Assembly: GCF_042242105.1 (NCBI RefSeq)
Contig: NC_092029.1
Coordinates: forward strand, 10,781,885 to 10,845,884
From: Pempheris klunzingeri
Lineage: Eukaryota; Chordata; Actinopteri; Acropomatiformes; Pempheridae
Direction: 5' to 3'
DNA: 64,000 bases
The notes under the pieces are model-generated. The model searched no databases, was not told the DNA's origin, and saw nothing but the letters and a program-made list of their open reading frames with translations. Both the position numbers and the translations under genes were made by a program. Below are positions 46,321-64,000 of this stretch, in pieces. Numbering within the stretch: position 1 is the stretch's first letter; each line of letters starts with the position of its first letter.

Positions 46321-47624
46321 CAGCTCTACCGTCTCAATGTGAAGAAACATAACGATAAGATTGAAGAGTAATCAGCAACTATCGATCTATTGATCATAGC
46401 TGATCCATTATCGGACGACAGCCCCTGTATTTAACCATTATGACAACGGCAGTGTGATAGCTAGTGGCGTTAGTTAGTGATGCTGTAGCAGAAGGAACCG
46501 CTGAGTTTGGAGGCCTCTCTGTAGAACTTACATCTGAAAACCATTAAAGCATTATAGTGGGTTTAGTTAACTACGTTACACCGCAAAGAAGTACAGAGAA
46601 CTTACAGCAGAAATCCTCCTTACAGCAGAAATCCTCCCATCCATGTTTCATTGGTGTTTTAATGGTGTTGTGTCCAAAAACAATACAACTATAATATAGT
46701 TTTTCCTTGATGAATCCACAAGTTCAAAGGTTAAAACTAGATTGAAGAGAAACTGAACTACACCCAAAGCCGGATTTCCATTCTGGCAAAGTGAGAAAGG
46801 TCTTTTAAAATCTCCTCCTCCCATGTCTTCTTTGTGTCACTTGCTGCTCTTCTTCATCATCATCTTCCTCTGTGGATCTCCTCCATATCAAACCTGTGTA
46901 CACCACAGATTTCTGTGTGAAGTTCTTACCCCGACGTCTCCTCGTTCTTGCAGCTTAATAATAGATCCAATCAATTAGTTATCTTTAATCCACTTTGCAG
47001 TTTTGTCTCAATTTAACCTAAAAAAAATCACTTAAACTGAGATTCATGTTTTTCCAAAGGAGCTGTAAAAGTAATGGTTAATGTATTCTATGTGCATGTG
47101 TGAGACATATATCTATATAAACTAAACCAACACAAGTTCCTCTGAACTAAGAGGCTTGTAAAGTGAACTTGGGTTGTCAAAGGAAACTGATTTTCTCGTT
47201 AACTTTACGCAATTTCTTTAAAATTGAGTAGTAAAACTCCATATGATGAGAAAAATGCTCCCTTTATTACAGTTTTATGGCTTGAATACCAGCACAGGGA
47301 GGTTGAGGAAGACTTGGTTGGTAAATTATATCATGATCATGTTTCCTCCTGTATTATTCTTAAATTAGTTTAAAAAAAAGTTTTAAAAAAAGGATCAGGA
47401 GCTTGTTGGCCCTGCTTCCAGCACCTCCATTAAATAAAACTATTAAAGTTACACTACTGACATCAAGTGGCTCACAGGCAGTGATGCATCTTCAGTCACG
47501 GTGAATTGATGGCTTTGTTTTTTAACAGTAACACAGCACTTTATTTAAGAAAAGGCCAAATAATGTAAACCTGATTGTTTTAACCTAAGAGTTTAGTTAT
47601 TTGACCTGATTATGGAGCTTGATA

Positions 47625-47755
47625 AAAATTTGAGGAATCACCAAAGTGTTTATAATTCATCCTGAGGGGAAATTAAGGTTTGTACAAAATTTAATGGCAA
47701 TCCATCCAGTAATTGTCAAGATACTTTACTCAGAACCACAAATATATACACAAAG
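47625..47755. repeat. Interspersed repeat fragment
   Basis: The words GAATCACCAAAGTGTTTATAA, ATTCATCCTGAGGGGAAATT, GTACAAAATTTAATGGCAAT and CCATCCAGTAATTGTCAAGA are the ordered blocks of a repeat family very common in perciform fish. It is truncated. The call is from recall. Confidence 0.6.
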
Positions 47756-48043
47756 AATAAACAAACAGTGTAGATGCTTCAGTTTTGCTTCTGAAATCAT
47801 TCACAACAACAACCAACACATTTGCATTATTACACTATAAAATATGATGTTCAACATAATGATATTCATGTAACTGGCTTATTTAAAAAAAATGAAAAGT
47901 AAGAATAATTGGTTTAATGAAAAGTGACCTAAACCAACATCATATCGAGGAGCCCAATTAGGACCCACTGTCTCCTGTGATCATTAAAGTAAACAGAAAT
48001 ACTGAAGAGGTATCATACACAGCTGCACACACTCAAGCCTGTG

Positions 48044-48200
48044 TTTGTGATAGATAGACAGCTGTGGTTTATTGATCCCACATTGGGGAATTGTGTAAGA
48101 AGGAGAATGGACCGATCAACCCTCGAGACCATTATCTGGAGCTTCTGCAGATTATTTATCAATATTATGTACATATATAACATCATATTGATGTTAAAGG
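48044..48200. repeat. Retrotransposon 3'-end-like fragment
   Basis: GATAGATAGACAG is followed by TTTATTGATCCCACATTGGGG. This is the arrangement seen at the 3' ends of a fish non-LTR element family, with a short tandem tail. It is a fragment only, with no reading frame. Confidence 0.45.
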
Positions 48201-48740
48201 AAAGATTGCACAGGGGGTTATGACCCAAAGTTATAAGCAGCCGTTTAGATTGATCCACCTCATCTTCACAAACAAACAAGTAAACATTAATGTGCAGAGT
48301 ATACTTGACATTCCTGATAAACACTGACAAATTATAGCAAAAAAACGTGCAATTAAATAATTTCTTACGTGTGATTTTCAAACTTTCAAGTTAGTCTTCA
48401 AGGTTTGTAATTAAACAGCTAAAATCCTAAAAAAAAAATTATCCTAACAGCTGTAATTCTCCCATGTTCAATTACTCAACATGACATTCTTAGGAGGTTT
48501 GAACCTTTACAGCTTCCACCAATAATAATAAGAAAAAAAATAATAAGAAGAATACATATGAGTGTTTGTTCCACTTTTCTCCACATCAGCAAGTAGCTTG
48601 GAGGAATATAAATAATTTTATCTCTTTACCACACAAATGTTAAGTTAAATGGAAAACTGATTTAAAATTGCACACAGAGAGCAGAGTGACAATAAAAACC
48701 TGTGTCAACATAGAAGGAGGCTGTTGCACCTTCAGACTCT

Positions 48741-50474
48741 TCATTTGACTTCGCCACGAGTCCTCAGCTGAGAGAGCACTTTGTCTGCCTGCAACAGAGC
48801 AGAACAAGGAAGAGGAAGATGACCCATAAATGACATTTATACATTAAAAGAAATACGTAGCATTTGTACGGTGTACATAGCAGATATACAGGACATAAAT
48901 AAAAATAAAGTAGAACATTTTGTTTTAATCCAAATGTTTAAATGTATTAACGCCTTTTTAGTACTATTTATGCAACTGCAAAATTCACCAAAAGGAAAAT
49001 GTTATTGATCGATTTATGTGATTTACGTTATTCTTGTAATGAATAATAAATAATTAAACACTCATGGTACACTGTGAAAATCAAATATGGGATTATTTTC
49101 TCTAGCAGTCTCCGGTCTCCACCGATCAATGACAGTATCACTCACTGTGATGAACCAGTGAGACTGGGGCCCGTAGTGAAGCTGCGACCTGAAGGTCATC
49201 ATACTAGCGGGAGCCAGAGCGTGGAGGTGGAGGTGGGGAACAGAGGAGAACGGAGGGAGGTGGAACCCCATCCTGCATAGATTCAGTGAAAAACAAACTA
49301 ACAAAGGTTTGCAAGGAAAAGATGAAATCAAAACCATCCAAGACGTATTAAAGATCTGTGGAACTAAGTCCATCCTATCTGACTCTCTGGTGAATGATTT
49401 ACCTGACGTCACTGAGGTCACGGACTTTATTCTTCTCCAGTACACTCCTCCCCATCTCTACCATCCGCTCCACTGTTAACAAACAGATGGCATCAGTGTG
49501 CTCCAGTAGCACAGCCTGCAGTACACAGCAGCATATTTACAGTGTAAAATCAACAAAGCATCGTTTATCACTCATCTCATTGTCAGTCGGTCCATAAGGG
49601 AGAGACTCTCAGGTACACCTTCACTTTTCAGTGAGGATCTAAATGGCATGAAGGTCTTATATAAAATAACATTATAGTTTTGTTATGTTTTTGAAGAGAG
49701 GACGAGAGCATGAGAGTTCAGGTTCTTCCTGCTCCTCAGGACAGTTTACTCACTATGACATGCTACATATAATTATGACCTCTTCAGGGACAACGAATCG
49801 CTTTATATTGACAAAAATAAAGACAAATTCTGGCTTCACTGACAGGTACAAACCAGAAAACCAGATCCAGAATTAAGTTTAATAAACACAATATGAGAAG
49901 AATATATTATTATTATATATATATTAAAACTGTACACTATATCTGTTTTTTAATAAATAAACCACACAATGCTGCACGAACTGACAGAAAAATGTAGTAG
50001 GCAAATAAAATAATTACAGTATAAATGGAGCAGTGTCTTTAATTGTCAATGACAACAAAAGTCAGTTTCTACTTTTGAGTATACTGATTGTCAAACACTG
50101 TGACCTCTCCATGGAACCAATAAAGGCTGCTGGCTGATCTTTCTGTGTGAGTTACCAGCACTGCCGCCTGCTCCCACACCAGAGTCCCCCTCACCCAGAG
50201 GTGTGTGCTCCCCCTGCAGAGCTTTACAGCTGCTGATGTGCGTCCTGGGAATAACCAGATAATGATGTGCGGCGCCGGGCTTCATGTCACGAAAGCAAAG
50301 CAGCTCATCGTCCTGGACAGAGACACAGAGGAAGTGGAGTTTCCAGCTGCTGAACTTCTCGGACATGGATGAAGTCTCAATACTCACGCTGAGCAGGATC
50401 TCTGTGTCCATCTGGTTGTTCGCTATTTGGCAGAAAGGACAGTCGTCGCCCCCGGAGGCGCCCTGAGTCCCCAT
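48741..50474 (-). CDS. hint3: Histidine triad nucleotide-binding protein 3 (HINT3)
   Basis: Five exons: 50388-50474, 50195-50312, 49403-49472, 49146-49272, 48741-48788, all GT-AG with consistent phase, giving 149 aa. Features: CPFC near residue 12-15, a central DDELLCFRDMKPGAAHHYLVIPR block, and the HIT motif HLHLHAL with His at about 105, 107 and 109. The end, SHWFITADKVLSQLRTRGEVK, parallels human SYWFITADHLIEKLRT. HIT proteins of this branch hydrolyse nucleoside phosphoramidates and acyl-adenylates. The N-terminus is shorter than in human HINT3 (182 aa). It lies downstream of ncoa7 on the same strand, as in human. A diverged copy sits 1.1 kb upstream. Confidence 0.93.
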
Positions 50475-50679
50475 CGGCGTTGTTCAAGTGACTCACTTCA
50501 TTGTGAGTTTACAGCTGAGTATCGATCATGTCTGGGCGTGTCTGTGATCAGGAGTCAGGCCAACCAGCCGATCACAGAGCTCATCGACCAGCTCCACCGC
50601 TGCCTTCACAACACCCAAGTAAATTAGTAATTCACATTACTCCTTCAGGGAGCCCATGTGCCCTCCATAACGTTAAGTA

Positions 50680-50790
50680 TAAATTTGAGCTACTTGTACT
50701 TTATTTCCATTTGCTGCTACTTTATACTTCTAGCTGCAGCACTCAACTACAATTCAGAGGCAAATTGTACTTTTTACTACATTTATTTGA
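50680..50790. repeat. Interspersed repeat, copy A
   Basis: Shares TTTATTTCCATTTGCTG, TACTTTATACTTCTAGCTGC and AGCACTCAACTACAATTCAG with 51,172-51,275, 491 bp away in the same orientation. The two lie between the HINT genes. The core matches a repeat family very common in fish; both copies share the same private variants, so one probably arose from the other by local duplication. Confidence 0.8.
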
Positions 50791-51171
50791 TAATAAACTA
50801 AATTCTTATTATTATAGGGTAAGATAAGGCTTAATAAGGCTTAAACCTAAAAGTCAGTAAAATTAGCTCCAACATTACCAGCAGCAACATTAAAGTGATG
50901 AACACATGACTACATCTATTACAAATATATGCATCATATAATCTGATATCATATAATCCGATAATATGAAATACATGTTTCTGCAATAGGCCACTGCATG
51001 ATAAGTACTTTTTTGTACATTAAATAAAGTTAGATTCTAATATACCTTTGTATTTTTAATCAAGTAAAATTTGACTCTTTATTATTACAGTTGTTGATGA
51101 TATGAATACATACTTTAATAAATGTGTGTTTAATCCATGTATCGCAAACTCACTGGTACAGACAAAACAAC

Positions 51172-51275
51172 AATTTGAGGTATTTTTACTTTATTTCCAT
51201 TTGCTGATACTTTATACTTCTAGCTGCAGCACTCAACTACAATTCAGAGGCAAATATTGTACTTTTAGGCAGGTA
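51172..51275. repeat. Interspersed repeat, copy B
   Basis: Second copy of the element at 50,680-50,790, in direct orientation, just beyond the 3' end of the HINT3-like gene. Confidence 0.8.
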
Positions 51276-51612
51276 GTAAAGCAATAAACAGAAATTCCCC
51301 TCAATCCCAAAAGGACAAGTTGTCATGATGCACGCAAATGCACACAATTCTGCACAAAAACAATTCATGTTACTGACCATAAAAATAAATAAAAAATAAT
51401 TCATTTCATACTTTTCACACACAAACACCTAAAAACAATATATACAACTGTTCATAAGTGCATTTAGATATCCACAGTGTTTAAATATGCACATACTGTA
51501 TCTGTGTACAACACAATGATACAGGACTGCATGCTACAATTAGTCTTGCACAGTTTGAGTGTTCTTGTAACATCATCATCTTCATGTGGCTCAGGGAGAC
51601 ACATAAAGCTTC

Positions 51613-52397
51613 TTACTTTAATACACTATAATACTTGTCTTGTGGGTGAGCATTCTTCAGACGCTTCAGTAGATATTCTTCCTGCAAAAAGAAAATCATT
51701 CATTTAGACAGGAGCAGAGAAAAGACATTAAAATAGTCAAGATCAAAGGAGGAAGTCACATTTGTCTGTTGATTTCATTCATCGTGATTTTATTCAGGAG
51801 GGAATTTCTAGTCCTGATACTCACAGTCACAAAATTTGTGGTCTCTGGGATGAACTTATACTGTATGTGCTCTGAGATTTGGCTGGCGGGGGCGAGCACA
51901 TGGAGGTGGAGGTGATCAACTGAGGTGTAGGGAGGTTGGTGGAACCCCAGGCTGCAGAGGAAAATACATCAGTGCTGTGATCAGTACAAAGACAGGTAAG
52001 TCTAAGGACAGTTTTATAGTTGCTGGACTATTTTTTGGCTATGAGTGGTTGCCAGGCAACCATTGGAGACTCCAGGAAGTTGCTGCACCTTGCAGAGACA
52101 CAAGACAAATAACCCATAAAACTACAATTTTACACTTCGTATGAATTGAATGAGATGTAATGTAACTTTGGACAGAACCTGGCAAGCTGCCTCCTCCTAT
52201 TTCTACTCTTTGTGCTAAGCTAAGCTAACTGGCTCCTCTCTGTAGCTTCATATTTAACGTACAGACATGATGAGAGTGGTATCCTTCTTCTCATCATCTG
52301 ACTCTCTCCCAGAAAACTCAAAGGCATGTTTCCCAAAATGTCAAACTATTCCTTTAAACCTACTGTTTTGTTGAAGGTCAAGAAGCACACACACACA

Positions 52398-52437
<40 letters not shown>

Positions 52438-53614
52438 ACCTGTCTTCATCTACCTTATGTCCTTATTGTCAGTGATCCCTTGGTCACGTAGCACAGCTTT
52501 CCCCATTTCAGCCATCCGTTTAACTGTTGGAGACACGACTCAGTTATTTCTCTGTAAAGACCCGACAACATTGAAATAAACACTGTTCACTTACGGGTAG
52601 CATGGGTTTAAATATCACCTGATTAAACTGAAGCAGATGAAGAAGGAAGACTAATAGTGGTGTTTGCAGTACTTTTACCAACAGTAGATGGTACTGATCC
52701 AGTGTAACTAACCAAGGCCGATGTGTCCCCGGTGCAGTGAGAGGCAGCTGTGTATGTGCTCCATGGGTACCACCAGGTAATGGTGAGGAGCAGCAGGGTA
52801 AATGTCTCTGAAACACACCAGCTCATTGTTCTGTTGGAGGGGATGAAACACACACACACACACATACATTTACATGTAGATCTGTGAATTGGTGGTCATT
52901 GTTATTGATCTGTATCAGGTGAGTGTGTTTGGAAGTGGTGTGTATATTGTTACTGTTCATGCTGATGGACCTTGAGAGTGTGTATAATCACATAGAGCAC
53001 ACCATGATTTGTACTGCAACCGAGAACAAGTTATGTTCTCAACTTTATCATGATCTTCTATTTGAAAATGTTGGTTTGATTACTTCTTTGTCAAAGTAAA
53101 TAAAATATAGAACATAACAATGTGTGTAAGGGTGATACAGGAGCATTATCCAGCTTATTGCACAGCTTCGTACTAAAGAAATCAATCATTTGACACAAAA
53201 TATTAATCTAAACATAATTTTGTCAGAATTGTATCCATGGCAACAGTCTATTAAATGGAAATAAAGGACAGCACAATTCTGTAACTGACCAATCAGAATC
53301 GAGTATTTACATGTGTTCAAAAGTTTGTATTCAATATATGAATCTTTTTAGCCCATGAAAACTAAACCCGAAACACTTGAGCCGCATTCACTTCTGATGA
53401 AGAACTAATTCAATTGTGTTTCTCTTTTCTAATAGGAAGTCAAATAAGACTAGCTAGATTCCTCCCCCTAACCGGTTGACCTTTATTTAAAAGTATCTCT
53501 TACCTTTTTAATGACCTCCGTTTCTTTGTCCAGATCGTTGGCTATCAAACAGAAAATACAGTTTTCAACCATCTTGCTACTCGAGTCTGAGCTATTCCCC
53601 TGCATGTTTCCCAT
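51613..53614 (-). CDS. HINT3-like histidine triad protein (tandem paralogue)
   Basis: Five exons: 53504-53614, 52713-52830, 52454-52523, 51825-51951, 51613-51681, about 164 aa. The three internal exons are 118, 70 and 127 nt, the same lengths and phases as in hint3 next door, so the genes arose by tandem duplication. The HIT motif HLHLHVL is intact (His at about 113, 115, 117), as is CIFCLIA near the start. The last exon differs: FVT is followed by EEYLLKRLKNAHPQDKYYSVLK instead of the ADxxLxQLRT end. The first in-frame ATG is at 53,614 (MGNMQGNSSDSSSK). A short upstream ORF starts at about 53,751. Probably an adenosine phosphoramidase; substrate preference cannot be read from the sequence. 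Confidence 0.9.
52005..52360. repeat. Interspersed repeat, same family as 37,533-37,922
   Basis: Contains GTTGCTGGACTATTTTTTGGC, GTGCTAAGCTAAGCTAACTGG and CTTCATATTTAACGTACAGA, and ends TTTCCCAAAATGTCAAACTATTCCTTTAA (positions 52,330-52,358). It is a MITE-like family frequent in fish, inside the HINT3-like gene's third coding intron counted from the 3' side. Confidence 0.7.
52386..52434. repeat. (CA)n microsatellite
   Basis: About 24 CA units with one CTCA interruption. Confidence 0.95.
53140..53325. repeat. Interspersed repeat, related to the copy at 14,376
   Basis: GCATTATCCAGCTTATTGCAC, AAAGAAATCAATCATTTGACAC and CATGGCAACAGTCTATTAAA are in the order seen in a common fish MITE. It lies in the first intron of the HINT3-like gene. 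Confidence 0.65.
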
Positions 53615-54349
53615 TTGTTCATCTTGTGTTATTTTCTCTTCCTGAAATCGCCGGCCGCAAATATGCTGAAGATCGTCTATGTTAAGAGGATGGATCACTC
53701 TATAGTTTTCTAAAAACTTTTCCTCCAAATCCCAGATAATCCGCGCTATGCATCTCTACCTGTAGATGCATTCGCCTGAAAACTCATTGAGGTTATAATT
53801 TAATGACAGAAAATGAACATTAAACTACGCAGAGAAACACCATGTTCTCCTCTTGCGGATAGTTTAATGTATTTGTGGTAAATGACTATTAACGTGCTGT
53901 ATATGTGCCTGAAAACAGAGGCTGAGTGAGACCTCTTTGTTCGTCTTCTTTGCAGATAGTCGGTTTAATTACTTCCTGTAATTTTTATTTAGATTGGTTT
54001 ATTTGGACATGCGAGTCAACTCTAGTCCACCGAGTGATTCATCTGCGCAATCAGTGATCTTTGAGAGGATGATGACATCCCCTTTTTACATCCATGGTCT
54101 CACTGTAACCTGATGGCAGTGAATTAGCCCTTTGTTAGCTGCCCTACAATAATAGGACACCTTTTTATCTACTTTATTCTTCCAGTTATCTATTTATATC
54201 TATTTTTTAATCCTGAAACAGCAGTGAAGGCAAAAGGGAAAAGCAAGAATTTCATTGAGTGGTGAAACTTTTCATCTGAACATATGGCAAAAAAATTTAT
54301 TGAATTGAATTGATAAACAACATGAGCCATTATCACATATGTATGTATT

Positions 54350-55994
54350 TAACATTTATTTAGGTTTAAATGTGGTTGCCATAACAACACAATAAATAGA
54401 TCCTTAGTGATATCAGAGAACACAGCAGTTTTGGATTCACAAGAAATAATACTTGGGGAGCATTCACAGTTACAACACTGAACAGCTAAAGACGACAAAG
54501 CTCATTTTCACATGAAGCGATAACTGGCATTAGTGGATAATATGGCGGGTTATCATAACAGTGGTGTCGGACGATTGCGGTATTGCATATTCATGCAATG
54601 TTGGATACGCAGGATATAACTTTTCCATGTTAGTAGATCTGAATTTGTAGTTAGTGGCATACCAGAGTGCAAAAACAGACTATCCCTTTTTCCACCCATT
54701 GTGAAGTGACGCACAGGCTAACCTGTGGTTGGACAGGAAGCATCCCTCCTGCAGTGGTAATCAAACATTCAGTAACAATTTTACATTAAAAAAAAAAAGC
54801 TTAATTACCAAGGGCAACAACACAGCACGAACCGTCGATCAATCCTGTGGTGCAAAGTGCCGACATGTTAAACTTCTACTGGCTGTGACTGTGAACAACA
54901 GTGACCACAAATGAAAATCAGAGATATAAAATTAGGCAGTGTGCGATATGAATTCAATACTGATGGTCAAAACAGTCATTTCTAGTGCTTGCTGGGCCTA
55001 ATCAGAAACAGAAATATTTAACACAACATTTCTATAAAAAGTACAATAAAAAAAAAACAATTGAGCATTATTTGTAAAAACAAAATGTAAAAATAAAAAA
55101 AATCTAAAATATTTTTATAAAATATGATGAGCACATAACAAATATCAAATTAATATAGAACGTATTTGGTCATTGCAAACATTTCCTGGCTTTACCGCTT
55201 TTTTGGATTGTACGGAGGGAGAAAACATTATGTGTAGTTATGAGGAAATGCAATGAGACATTCTCATTCAGTTGTTCTAAAATTCAAAATAAGACAACAA
55301 GGCGGCCTTCAGCGGAAGTGCAACACTTCCAGTGTAAACAATTAGAAATATTTTCTGCACTGAGAGTTAATTTAATGGCAGAGGATCCAAAAATCTCCCT
55401 GGAATCTCCACCTCCTAAATGTTTGAAATTCACTGTCATTAAAAAAAGGAAAGAAAAATAAAGTTCAAAACCTTCTCAGTACATAATCCTGTAGATTTCC
55501 AAACATACAAATTACATCAACCAATATTTCTGAACAAATTAACCTACAGAATCATGGGACACCTTGTTCTTTCACACACACTTAAAATCAGCTCTTTTCA
55601 GGAAAAACAGTAACATCAGCAGCCTTCATCCTCTCTCTCCTCATAAGCTTATGGTGGTAAGGCAGACTGCATGCTGGGAAAGCTGGAGATGGATGTCTAA
55701 GGCAGCAAATGAACCGGGAGCAACATTTTCCCCGGACTTCTGAAGGAAGGATGAACCAGACGTGAACTGGCCAACCTACCTGCAGATCAAACCCACCTCA
55801 AAAACAGAGCACAGAGGACTTTTCCTTCTGTTTTCAGTCAACGTGACGACTGCACGGGCTGCTTTCTGTCTCCTCTCCCAGAACATTTAGTGTCAGTGTG
55901 GGGCAGTGAGTCAGGGAGGAGGGTGGCGGGAGTCGGTGTTCGACGGGCTGAAGGAGCGGAGAGTGAACATAGAAGTAGTGGGAGGCAGGTGAGG
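54350..55994 (-). other. Probable ncoa7 3' UTR
   Basis: Follows the ncoa7 stop codon directly, with no other gene seen. It is AT-rich with A-runs around 55,045-55,110. A minus-strand AATAAA at about 54,357 (plus TTTATT) could be the poly(A) signal, giving a 3' UTR of about 1.6 kb. The end point is uncertain. The stretch 53,760-54,350 between this and the HINT3-like gene shows nothing recognisable. Confidence 0.4.
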
Positions 55995-63417
<7,423 letters not shown>

Positions 63418-64000
63418 CTGATGGGATGCCAGAGGAGACGGACATGTTCGCTCAACGAGGAAAATACAGAAATCACAGCTTTCTGATCACTTAAGTGAGA
63501 ATCATGGGCTGGGATTAATGTTTGGACAAACATGTGTGCAGGCACATATACCTAAACGATTTGAATGCTGTAGGTAATGACTTTTCATTCATTTTCACAG
63601 TGTTGCAGATGAGTCCCACAGACTACAATGAAGGATTTAACATAATGAAGGAATTGCCAATTATGATACATGGCTCAACATTGACAGCTTTTTTCTCTGT
63701 GGCTTTCTTCTAAACTTCTGCAAGTTATAACATAAAAATATGGAGGTGAACTTCCTCTGAACCGATCTTCCATGCCCCTTAGAAATAAAACCTCCCAAAT
63801 CTAAACACTGCTATAACAGCAGGTGGAGCGGATCGGCAACACAACGTGTTGTTTCATGTCCACTTTAAAAGCAGAGGAGCCTTAGATGTGTTTAAACATC
63901 AGGTTAAGAAGGGTAAGAACTGCGTCATTAACCCCTCTTTGTTTCTATGTGGCGATCTACAGAGTCCTCCACAGCCCCCATTAACTCCCTCCTCATAAGC
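63418..64000 (-). other. ncoa7 intron, truncated by the window edge
   Basis: The acceptor CCCATCAG at 63,418-63,425 begins the exon that ends at 63,260. No further upstream exon is recognisable before the window ends, so this is taken as intron. Confidence 0.5.

Larger units (their letters stand above)
46321..48740. other. Intergenic region between ppp1r13b and hint3
   Basis: No coding exon is seen. There is a direct 18-bp repeat (TTACAGCAGAAATCCTCC, about 46,602-46,638) and AT-rich DNA, with repeat fragments listed separately. The right part, next to 48,741, should hold the hint3 3' UTR. Confidence 0.5.

Overview
This is eukaryotic nuclear DNA, almost certainly from a percomorph-type teleost fish. 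Genes are split by GT-AG introns. Intergenic and intronic DNA is AT-rich, with many CA, TATC, AT and GA microsatellites and short interspersed repeats of kinds common in fish genomes. I rebuilt the protein-coding genes exon by exon from splice sites, reading phase and recalled family sequences. No alignment or database search was run.

Layout. 1-9 kb: no gene recognised; simple repeats, one MITE-like element and several blocks that look like conserved non-coding DNA. 9.3-9.6 kb and 15.55-15.85 kb: two 7SL (signal recognition particle) RNA genes on the minus strand, apparently identical in body, each with a CRE/ATF site just upstream. Between them lies eif2b2 (plus strand, 8 exons, about 355 aa). 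16.3-19.06 kb: an alpha-tubulin gene (minus, 4 exons, about 454 aa). 21.8-45.5 kb: ppp1r13b/ASPP1 (minus, 17 coding exons, about 1077 aa), with a candidate 43-aa cassette exon and a candidate alternative first exon. 48.7-53.6 kb: two tandem HINT3-type histidine-triad genes (minus). 56.0-63.4 kb: ncoa7 (minus, 15 coding exons); its 5' end lies beyond the right edge.

The genes are housekeeping or regulatory: translation initiation (eIF2B beta), protein targeting (7SL), cytoskeleton (tubulin), p53/PP1 regulation (ASPP1), nucleotide phosphoramidate hydrolysis (HINT3) and oxidative-stress/V-ATPase-linked TLDc function (NCOA7). They do not form one pathway. NCOA7 followed by HINT3 on the same strand matches the order I know from human chromosome 6, whereas eif2b2 and ppp1r13b correspond to human chromosome 14 genes, so the window joins two ancestral blocks.

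I found no evidence of a wholly new biological system. The best leads are the twin 7SL genes with diverged flanks, the in-phase extra exons of ppp1r13b, the unusual alpha-tubulin C-terminus ending Gly-Tyr, and the tandem HINT3 duplication.
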